A stretch of 64,000 nt of DNA from Allolobophora icterica (Eukaryota; Annelida; Clitellata; Crassiclitellata; Lumbricidae): contig OY744606.1 in assembly GCA_963556255.1 (NCBI GenBank), positions 72,478,908 through 72,542,907 of the forward strand. The letters run 5' to 3'. This document shows positions 10,837-22,800 of the stretch, one piece after another. Every line of letters begins with the position of its first letter. Within the stretch, counting starts at the first letter, position 1. The notes beneath the pieces are model-generated. The model saw only the letters and a list, made by a program, of their open reading frames with translations, was not told the origin of the DNA and ran no database searches. The position numbers and the translations under genes were made by a program.

Positions 10837-13800
10837 CTGAAACGAAATTGTTCATCTTAAAGCAACCAAAGAAATTCCAAGAAAATTAAACCTTCAGGAG
10901 CACGTCGTCGTATGATGAGCTGTTGCTTTTGCACACCTACGTTCTCAAGCACAAGCGTAGACTCTGGGGGGGGGGGGCAGCCGGGGCACATGCCCCCAAT
11001 AATTGAGATTGGACTGTACATTCAATGCAACAAGTGTAGAATGAATAACCAAATGCTCCCCCAAAATTTTGGACAAGTTTACGCCAGTGTTCTCAAGTAA
11101 TCATATAAAACTTCTAATAATAATAAATTAAAAAAAATTATAATAATTATCGTAGGTATCGCGAAAAATTAATTAACAGTTCGTTGTGTTATTGTGCTAG
11201 CCTATACATTGTAAAGGTCATCCAGTTATGTTATTAGATTCCGCTTGTTTCCTGTGTATGATCTTTAGCTAAAGGGCCAATCAGTGACAGGACTTTTTAC
11301 AGAGGATAGGGACAGGGCTTTTAATAAGAACCTTCTAAGAGAAAATAGTTTTTGCTCCGACTTCCTAGGCATAAGTAAATATTTTTTAATTACCCCGATA
11401 TATAGCCTAGATCGAGTTTAAGAATTTTTGTGACATGGTGAATAAGCTGGTGCCTGCGCTCAGCTTCTGAGTAGCACTTTAGAAATTTAAAGTTCACAAA
11501 TACGATGGTGGTGGATAAATAGCAATACCTGGTGATACTTGTAGCAAGCCCATTCGTACGACGGATTTCCGTTTCCCTCGTCGTTGATAGCAGCATCAAG
11601 ATCATATTTCGCTTGTCTGATGAAACGACGCGCATCCTTTGGTCTTGGATATGAACTTCTTAAGACAGGCACGGATGGTTGTGCGGTGTGGCTTTCTGCG
11701 GAGTCCTGCATCTCAGAAGGAGGAAGATTTGGCTCAGAAGTTCGAGATGTGCTGAACTGTTCTTGCACCTCTGGAGCAGCCTGAGCTCTGTATCTGTCAG
11801 CCCTGGCGTCATAGTATTGAAAGTATTGCGACTGTTCTTCGTCAGCTTCATACAGTTCTTGCATATAACTGGTGACTTGTTCAAACACTTCACAATGAGA
11901 AGGATTGTTCAGAAACGGATGCCATTCAAGATATAACCTTTTAATAATCTTTCTTCTCTCTGCAACTGTGCAGGCAGAACATTTCGTTTCATCTAACATT
12001 ACTTCAATTTGTTCGCGAATATTTTCCACATCTAAATTGTCTAGATCTTTCTGTATCTGATCAGACATATCAAGTGAACTGAATACTACGTCTTTCGGCA
12101 GAGACGGTAGTAATTCCGGTTTGCAGAAGCCATAGAGAAGTTTTCCAGAAACTTCAGTCTCCGTTCCTTCTCCGATGCTTATCTTATATCTACGGAGAAC
12201 AGTGTCACAAAGATGGCTTCCTGCTTCTTCATCGTTAACTCTTTCAATGACTTCGGCAAAGATGTAGTCCGCTTTATCCTTAATCTCCACATCAGAGTCA
12301 ATCGAATCTGAAATCTCAAACGCCACAAGTTTTCCAACTTTAAAGTCCCATCCTTCTTGTTTTAGAAAACAGTGCATTGTCGGCGGAACATATTCGCCGC
12401 AGGTTGGAATAAATACCACTTGGAAAGGATCGCATTGTCGAATATTCATGTTATCCAGACATTTTCCAATCCGTTTTTGATCGCAGTTTAGAATTGGGGT
12501 CACGTAATGCATTACATTTGTAAGTAAGCCCTTGCTCAATTGGTTAATTACCTCTGCCAAGATGGCAAACAATTCGTCTTGAGAATCAATGGCAGAGGAA
12601 GCCTCTGTAACATACACTACGGAGTCCTGAACATAATAGAGAGTGTCCCTCTCACTACCGCAAACTCTTTCACCATTATACTCCAGATATGTCTCTATAC
12701 GCTTTAGTCCTTTAATTTCGATGACGTCTAGAGCAGATATCGTATTCCACAGTTCGTTATCATTAATTTCCTTCTTTTCCGTTGATGTCCGTATGTTGTG
12801 TTTGGCAAGGCGAAATATACCCTGCTTGAACCACTTTCCTCGAAGTTTGTTCTGCAATTCAATGGCATTTCTGAACTCAACTGTGGTGTCTGACTCGTCT
12901 GTGCGTTTTTCTGTCACGCATTCTGAGACAAACTTTGGACGTAGGTCCTCGGGAAGCCGTCGAAGGAGATCCACTGCCTTTTCAGATGAAATAGTTAGCT
13001 GCAATGGTCGAAACTCTGCCATATAGCACAGATCTAATGACTGCAATCGGTCAGAAAATGTAGTGTTATCACGGACAATCAAGTCTAAGATGTTATAAAG
13101 CCTTGCATCTTCACCAAGAAAAAAGAGTTCTTTTACCTCAGACAAGTCATTCCCACAGTCTTGTTTGTCAAGATTATGAAAAACTCCGCGTAAGGCTGTT
13201 TTGAAACAGCCCAGGTCGTTTGAGGTTAAAGTTTCTTCTTGAGATTTTGTGTAAATAGCTGAAAGCACTCTGGCATAGTGCTGAAGTGTTGGAGATTCAG
13301 CCACGCCCCAGAGTTTGAGTAGTTCAGTGAACATAACAAAGTCATCGGGCAATTTGTAGAGGTGCGGTTTTATTTCGTGTTCGATTTGCATGACAGTTTG
13401 ATTGGGAGGAACCAGAACGCATCTTTCTTGATATTCAGCAATTATGCATGGAAATTCCTTAGGAATGTGTTTGCTGTTTTGTTTATCCGTCTCTTTTGTC
13501 AAAAACTGATAAATCTCCTTCAATACAGTTTTTAGTGTTTTAAGTTCATCCTGATCCGAAATGCCGCCTCTGGAAATGATTGCTTCTGAAACATTTTTAA
13601 AGTGATGTATTACTTCATCTACAGATGGTAATAATTTCACACCTAATTCCTCAAGCATGCCATACTTGCTGTGAAAAATATTTTCAACAAGTTCTGGCAG
13701 AATGGTATTGTTTGACCACACTAAATGCTTATGTCTGAATAACATCGCATTTTCAAAACAACACATTTCAGGCGACAAACTATTTTCAAATCCTTTCTGA

Positions 13801-16800
13801 CAGTGCAATTTGGTTACTGACTCTTTGACCTTCGCCAATGGCACAAAAGGTAAGCACTTCAACCGACGACAGAGCTCAGAGAATGACTTTTCTTTTAATG
13901 ATGCTATGTGTTCAATGAATATCTCAAGTTTTTCTAAATCGTTGTCATGAAGCCCATCAGCAAATTTCTTTGCATAGTCCAAACTTTTCTCAGTACTGAC
14001 TTCGTCAAGGAGTCCAAAGAATTCAACCAGAACATCAAGCCAATCCTTACTTCTGTAACGTCTAGGTGGAAAATTTTCCCGATCTTCTAAGGCTCTAAAG
14101 ACCGGGTTCCTTAGATCGAAAAAGAAACAAGCAGGTAATAATTCGGTATCATTAGCCTTTCTTAAGAATCCTAGGTGTTTAGTTGTAAAATTGGGAATAT
14201 TACGCAATAAATTTTCTTTCACGAAGCTCATGTGTGCGTAAATTTCTTCGTCACCTAGTAAGCTGAAATTGTCAAAGATGAATTGGGGGTAAACATTTTG
14301 TAAGACAAGTTGTTTGCAACTCAACGCTGTCAGCATGTCAGTAGTCGGTTCATCAAGAGTTTTAAGAAATATTTTTGGCTTAAGTGCTTCAGTCCAACGT
14401 CTGGCACCTTCTTCTGGAACATAACGTGGAACAATGTAGGTGCTTGAACCATTTACTGCTATTCTTTCCCCGGTAAAACTGATATATATTGGCAAGCGCT
14501 GAAGAGCTGTCAGACTACTTAATTCAACTGCTTCATTTTTTGCCCACTGGTGGCCATTATGTGCAAGAAATTGTAACAGACAATCTTTGTTTTTCTCCTG
14601 AAGATTAGAAACCGCACCCGTATAATCACCTGCACATAACGCTTTCACTACAGCCACTGATGCATCTTGTTTAGTATGGAAGAGATAATCCATCAAAAAT
14701 ATCTTATGTGGCTGCAAATCAAGTGAATTTCCAAACAGAACTGGGTAGTTTGGTTGAGGAATTCCTATCTCCTTTAAGATGACAGTCATATCTTCTTTTA
14801 CCCTATCCTTCATCTCGTTGATAACTAAAACTCCTTTGGCGTTGCTGATAGGAAGAAGATGTTCCTTTCTCTTTAAAGAGGTAACTGGCAAAAGACACCA
14901 CGTCTTCAAGCAGTCAAGTGTGTCTTTCTTTACTTCAGTCGGTTCTGCCGTTCCACGTTTGGTATCTGCAAGTTCTTTGGTCTTCTCTGCCTTTGTGCGG
15001 TTGGCTTCTGCATATGCCTCCCAACTAATAAAATCCCACACCTGCTTCAACCACCAGGACGCTGGCTCTTTCTCTTTCTCTTTGTTAAGAATATGAGCAC
15101 GCAGATCTCCTGCTTTCTGCCAAAATTCAACAGCGCCAGATTCGCGGAAAACTTTACTCAAGTCTCCAAAAGAACAGGACTGCTTTTCAGAGAACTGCGA
15201 CTCTGGAAGTAGACCTGGTAACATATCTGCAAAGTCGGCTAAGCCAAAACGCTTAAACAGGCACAACTCCTTTTCATCTTCTTTATGACCGGACTCTGAG
15301 TTCTTTTCGTGTGCATTATTTGTTGCTTTTGTCCACTTTCTGTCAAGTCCAATGATTCGTGCCGTTCTGTAATTTATGAACTTATCCGAACAATGCGGTA
15401 GAAGTTTTGAATAACAGGTAAGAAATTTGGTGTCATTAAGGTCAAAAACCTGTAGTAACCCATCTTCAGTAAGCATTAATGGCGAATTGACGAGACACGA
15501 GAGGCTTTTCGCCTGTTCCACATGACCCTTGATGTACTCCAGTACGATACAAAGACCGTCGACAGTTTTGAAAGGTGTTTCATTTAGCTTGCATTTCATT
15601 TGCGACAATTCAAATCTCTTGTAGAATTCCAGAACAGACTCTGGCGTTGTGCTGCTGACCTCCACTTTAGCATGGTGGAAGTTTGCTTCCACGTGAAAAG
15701 AAGAGACAATTAGTTGGAATCCACTCTCAACCAAAATTTCGCGCATAGTATCAATTTTACGAGGTTTATGCGAACTTTCATCACGACTGTCCATGACTTC
15801 GTCGGCTATAAAACTAAGGTGGTCAAAATGAGGCTCTTCTTCAAGACTTGTCCACTTAATGCTTCGCATGCCTTTCTCATAAACTGGAAGCAACTGGAGT
15901 TTATGTGATTCTATGTAACAGTAGACAGCTGTAATCATCTCTTCAATGTAAGTAGAAGCTGGTTCTTGACTCGAATAATCAGGAAATAGCATCCGATACT
16001 TAACAATCTTGTTTTCGATGGCTGTCATTTCCTCTTTATCGTCATTTTGAGGACGCATCTCAAGAAGCAGCTTACAGTAAGCCGGAGCTATAAGGTTCTT
16101 CATAAGACAGAAATTCCAGTCAGCTTTAACTCCTCGTGAAGATTCACTCCAAAGGCTGCGACGGTTTTCATAATCCAAAGCAAAGCATCCATTTACGTGT
16201 ACTGGAAGGTGAAGAGATACAGGAAGCGGCAAGAAGTTGAACAGTTGACCATCCATCTGCGGTTTCTCTGTTTCTTGGTTCAAGGAAATTCTCAAAGCGA
16301 GATCGCCACGTGGTATAAAGTCTATGTTACCACTTGCTTTTGCCTTTTGTATCGAATCTGGTAGCGACTGAGTTTCAGTTAATTCAAGACCCATACAATG
16401 CACAATTCTCCATGTATGAAACAACCCTTTATTATCTTCAGTTGTCAAATCATAAATCTCTTGTGACTGAATTGGTTCATCCAGTAATGCTCCAGCTCTG
16501 TTTCTTGTGGTGAGCACATACTTTTCGTTCATACGTTTTCTCTTATGGCTCGCTTCCTCAGAAAGCTTCATTTTAACAGTGTATATCTCTCGAATTTCAT
16601 TTGTGTCTCCTATTTCCTTCAGTGAGATTTCTTTAATGTTTTTCATGAAGAGTAAACACTTGTGCAATTCCGGTTTGAACACTCTGAACAATTTTTGTAG
16701 TCTATGCACTGTAACTACCTCATTCGAAAGCTCTGATGCTTTATCTCGTAGAGAAAATCTGAATACCGTGCCTTCCGTAGCACCATAAACGTTCTCAAGG

Positions 16801-19800
16801 TATCCCGAAAATACGTCTGGATATAGCTTTTTCAAATTATCCAAACGAGTGAACATACAGCCTGGAGAGGTTACCGTTGCATTCGGTACACTTTTGAGTG
16901 TTGGATCAAATGCACACAACCTCTGTTTGCCATCTTCCATGTGACACAAGAATGTTGGTGTATCAGTTAGATGATAAACACAGTTGAAACCAACTCCAAA
17001 TTTACCGATTTTGCTATGGTCATTGAATTTGGCGCCACGTCCCAAACTTCGAATTCCGACAATATCTTCCTTAGTGAAAGGACTGTCGTTGTACACACAA
17101 AGAGCAGGTCTCTGAAGGGGTTTCCAGCGTTCATCAAATACTCTATCATCCGGCAGAGAGCGAGCATCAATGATGAAGTGTATTTTGTTTGCTCCTGCAT
17201 CTTCTGCATTCTGAACCATTTCTTTCAGGATATTTTCATCCATAGGATAACCCGTGAGAATTCTTCTAATGCGATCAACAAGCTCTTCCTTCTGCCCGAA
17301 TTCGATTCCTTCCAGATGCGAGCTGAGTATGTACTGTTCATGGGACTTTGCACCTAAGAACTTCGCCAGTTTACGGCCAATATCTGGGTGGCACAATTCC
17401 ACGTTCGCCCATTCGGCATCGGTGGTTGAGAAACACAGGTCGCTGGCTAAACGCATCTTCCCAATGCTGTCAGGCATGTACGCAGGTTTGTTAATGTTCA
17501 CGTTTTCATCCACGTCAACACAACTAAGTATTCGTAAAGCCTGTTTCAAGTAAGCTGGTATTATTTCTGGATTATCTTCGTCTTTTGAGATATTGTGCAG
17601 TTCTTCTAATGCCTGAAGGTAATCATCTAACTCAAACCGTTTCCTGACCCCAATACACTGAAAAAACTTGGGGTAATTGTTAGTCCAGCTTTCAGAGAAA
17701 GAGCACAAAAGTGGCAAGCACTCAACACCAAGTTCCGATTCAAATGCACATCTCGAAGGCTTTAGGAAACATTTCTCAACAAAAATGCATGGTTTATCGT
17801 GAAGGCTTTGTATTTTCTCTGACGCACCTGAATCTTTCGCTAGAAATTTCTCTAGGTAACTATAGATGTCCTCGCACAAACGTCTTATCGACACCAGATC
17901 GCAAACTGCTCCTTGGTTTTCTTCATTAAACCACTCAGATACAAATTCAAGTTGTTTCACTACATCTGTAACTGGAGGCGGTGCATTCCAGCCAAACGCT
18001 TCTGACAAGCTTTCCATTCCTTTAATATTTACAAGTGGTCTAATGCAACCGACGAGACTTGAAAATTCACTTGATCGCACGCGAAGAGGTTTCGCAGATT
18101 CCACACGAAGAAATATTACCTCCGGAAATCCGAGTGAGGAGTTTGCGCTGTTGTAAATTGGTTTCACCCATTTTAGTTCTTCTAGAAAGTTCAGACTTTG
18201 CCTTTTCTGCGCCAAATAATTGAGCACTTTGATAAATGCTTCCCAAGTTGACGAAAGTATTGAACGAGGTTGAGAATCTATTTTTCTGGCAACAAGAAGA
18301 AGGTCTTCATTTGCAACATCATCCAGTTGACGAAGTCCGAGCTTTTTCAAAGCATCCTGGTATTTGATCGCTCTAAATTTCCCAGCTGGAATTAATGATT
18401 CAGATTCAAACAACTCTTTCAGCGACTTGTCATGACTATCGTACAGCCTCATAGGACAAGCAAATTTCCAAGATTTTGTTTTAATAAATTCAACCGACTT
18501 CACATGAGCAACAAAGTCGTCATCATCTAAAAGAGGAGTCTCATACTTTGCTAAGACCGCTTCCATTACCGATTCAACGTCTGAGTATATTCCCATTTTG
18601 AAACCGGGTATAACATACTTCAAAATAATCTCTTTCGCAGTCAACAATTTTACCTTAAGAAGTTCAGCCAATCTGTTAGAAAACTTGTCTCTCAAATCAA
18701 AAACCTTTTCTGTCAGCGGAATCTCTTCAGAAAACTCATTTGTTCCAGTTTGCACATTCTCTGCAGAATCCCAATGCCTTTGCTTCAGTTCCTTGCAAGG
18801 TAACGTGTGGAACAATGGCAAGCTCCGCACAATTGCCACGTCTTCAGCATTTCCATTTTCTAAACTGTCACAAAATTCTCTTTGTAACCTTCCTTTTTGC
18901 GAATCACGGAGCTCAGAACAATTCTTAAACAAAGTTTTTATACTTTGGAATTTGAGAACCTTCTTAATCGCTTTTAGCAAAGCACTGGTATCATCCTCTT
19001 CTAGAATGTAGTTTCCCTTCACCCTTTTATGACATAAAATTGCTGAAGGCAGGTTACTTACTGTTGTTATACAAAACGCTTTGCATATTTCTGCCATTTC
19101 CTTAGTTCGGACGGCAATCAGAGGGCTATCTTTTCTGAAAGCCACCAGTTGTTTTGCATAGTAGTCTGTGGGCACCAAATGCCACTTCTCGGCTGGTTTG
19201 CAAAAGTCTACATCATGATTAGTCATGTAGGTCCAAATTTCAGTGAGCCACTGGTACGTTATTTCACGATTAGTATTTTGCACAACTTGCTCATGAGAGT
19301 CAGAGATGCCAACGACTTTATTAAGAAGATCAACAACATCAGCTGGCTTTAGGAAAGCCAGATTAAAATTCCCTGAAAAAATATTGAAAAAAGAAGTAAT
19401 AATGAAAATTCGAAACCGTATCCGTATAGAGATAAAATAGCTTTTACAAAATTTAATGTTATATGAAAGTCGACCTGTCCAGTCAATAAACAGAATCTTC
19501 TTATTCTTTCACATGACAATGTTAGCTCTTACATTCAGGATTGAGTGAAAGAACTAATCACCCTATGTAGTTTTTAAATTGTAAAGAATTCGGACTGGTT
19601 ACAAAGTTTTGCATAATGATTCCGCATCGAAATCAAATCAAAATCAAATTAAAATTCTTTTATTGTTTACCAATCTTTGAACAGTTAGGGCCTACACAAT
19701 TTACATGATAACACGAACTTCAACGCATAGGACTTACTTCACTATAAACTGAAAACTACTGAGCTGATTCAACAAGTTTGTAGCCATAACTGAATTTAAT

Positions 19801-22800
19801 ATGACTAGCTTTTAAGATCACTTACCGCTGTTTGCCAGTTTGACGAATTTTTTCTTCCTTGTTGGCGTCAGGTTTTGTCGTAGAAAATATTGGTTTAGAT
19901 TTGGTAGCATCCATTGAGAGTGCTCTTCACTTGGGATGTATATCATTGACCATGGTTGTCTGCTTCCAAATTCAGTCCAGCCTCCATTGTTGAGAGGTAG
20001 GAGCTCCAGTCCAGAAAGTTCCCTAAAGCAATGTTCTGGCATTTGACCACAAAGATAATCAAATATAGCAAAGCGCTCATTGTCAGTGAACTGTGTTCCC
20101 TTGTTCTGACATTTTCTGAAATAACTGCAGAAAACACTTGCAGTTAAAGTTTCTGCTACTGTATTATGGTCACCAATAGCTTGTAAGACATTATCTGGCA
20201 CCGGAATTAAATAAAGCCCACTCAAGCGAAGAACCTTTGTGATTGTGTCTCCAGAAGGCTTATGTATTCCATCACTGTATCTAGCGAAAATGATTTCTTT
20301 GCCGAACGCATTCACCCACTTCGATCTCAATTGTGGGCAATAGAAGACATCTTCATTTGCCAAATGTTTATAGAATGGCTTCTCTATGAGTTTCCACCGT
20401 GACTTAACAGTGTAAATGTTGGGCATCACATCATATATTAGTTGTGCAAAATGCCCTTCAGATTGCCAGCATTTGTCGAGAGCTTCGGCTATTGATGCGT
20501 CAATCTTGGTGGAGTAGCTGCTGAGTTGAGTCAGATATAAAATTAGATTGATCATTGCTTTGGAGATAACTTTCTCTACGAGAAAAACATTCCACTGGCT
20601 ATTGTGCTCCTTGATCCTATCGTTGTCTTGATGCGACGAGGGCCATTTCAGGTGTCGCCTGTTCTGTTCGAGGGCAAAATATGCATTAACATGAACATTA
20701 AGACCAGTTGGACTTTCTGCTTCCTCTGGTAGTGGCAGAAAGCAAAATATTCGACCGCTAGGAATGTGAAAATCTGGTGGCCGCAGTCCTGAACTATCTT
20801 CAGTATAGAGCAACACAGCTGTTCCCCCAATTGGTTTTACTTTAAGCTCCGCCATCAAATCTTTTGCCAAACGACAGTCTTCTGCACCGGCATGGTACAA
20901 TGACACAGCCCAACACTGTCTCTGCGTTGACATCACGCGGCCATTCTCAAATTTCGTCATTTCAATCACCACCGGAAATGACACAGACACCGCCTCATGA
21001 CTTGGTTTTTCCAAACGGTTTCTGAATTCCAGACGTTTCTTTCGGACATCTGAACGACAGCCATCTGATATTTTTATGCACATTATCTGCTTTTCCGTTT
21101 CACCGTTCTTTCTATCGTATACTTCGATCACTTCAAGACTGTTTAGAAATAGGAGAATAGAAAACGCTTCAAGCTCCAGAGATTTGAACAGCTCATAAAT
21201 ATCGTCTGGAGAAAAGATCGTAGATGAAAGCTTCGATGGCTTTTTACGCAAGGGAAATCGAAATAGGGTTCGATTTTCATAGCTACCGTGTGCAAACGTA
21301 TCCTCAGATATGCCAAAGAGGCCGATGTGAAATGGCTGGAATTGATGCTTGAGTCTGCTGATCTTCTCACTGTCTGCAGACAAATCCCACAAGTAGCATG
21401 ACTTTTTTTCTCCTTCCATGGTCTTGAAATATTTTTCATGTGGATCGATGAATCCCACAGCGTCATCGGCAATTAGACTTGGAAGGTCTGAAAACACACA
21501 TCATGCATCTGGTGTTAAGGCAACGCATCAGGTATCTTCTATTATAGGCTTAGCAATGGACGTGCGTACTCTAAAGCAGAACAGCTCTTGCAAATCAGTA
21601 GTCTCACAACCTTTGTCTCTGAATTTAGCATTGCTGTAGGCGTAACTAGCACAGGTCTTATGAATATTAAAACTATTTTTATTTAATAATTTTTTGTTAC
21701 TAACATACAGTATCAAACTAGATATACCTAATTAAAAACACTTCAGTTATTATAACCGGGGTATCTGCAACGATGAGCATTGAGCAATGGTAAAAACTTG
21801 TTTTCTGCTATAGTTTGCCACAAGCATGGAAATTTATTTACGAAGGCTTGCTTTACTTAAACTTTACTGCTGGCAGTTATGTTTGTGTCTATCAAGTTCG
21901 CATTTTAATACAGAACTTACTAGTGACCTTGATCACCATTTAGAAGCAGTTTTACAAATAACAATAATAGCAGCATTCTGTTTCAAATAGAAAACACGAA
22001 AATAACAAAACTGTTTGGTTAATATAGGCGGTGGTGTTCATAAGTTACAATTCATTTAAGAACATTGGGAGTGTTTATAACAGTGAATGTGCAGTACTTG
22101 TTCAGCTGCCATTGTTTAGAAGTACAAACCAGTTATGTGAAACACAGACTTGAATCCGAGGCCAAATCGACCGACAGTTAGTGGATCTTTTTCCTTTAGA
22201 CTTCGATTAAGTAATCCAATGGACTCCCAGTCTTTGTCTTTGAATTCAGCATTGTTGTAGGCGTAAAGGGCAGGGCCCTTTGAACACAAAATAGCATGAA
22301 TTAAATAGATAACCTAATAAGCAAAAGACTTTCACTCTGCCATCCACAACAAGGCATTAATAAAATTTCAGGCAAATCAATTTAGCAAAGCATCGAAAAA
22401 TTTCATAATAAGCTGATATTCAGTGTTTAATCTAAACACCTTTTATCTCCCAAAAAAGTCATAAAAAACGTCTTTTTTAGAAGAAATCTCCCGTAAAAGG
22501 TCATCAGATTTTTTTTTAAAGAAATAATCTCCCCAAAAAAATCATCAAATTTTTTTAGAAGCGTTCGTATTTAAGTCTGGCTACGCTCCTGCCCCTCACA
22601 AACCTTAGTTCCCCCCCTCCGAAGAGGGGACTAGATTAAACACTGGCTGATATTTCCAGTTACACAAAAACCAGCATTAATAAACAAATATAGCATTCAT
22701 ACGATTAGCGTTGGAACATTTCACGTTTTACAAAGCACTTGCCTGGTGTTCAGTCATCTCAGAATGAGAGAACTGCCTTGGATCTGTTCCGTATTGTGTA

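Noticed and set aside
12643..19011. Several plus-strand open frames of 60-140 codons
   Set aside because: Antisense shadows of the sacsin-like giant exon, no motifs.
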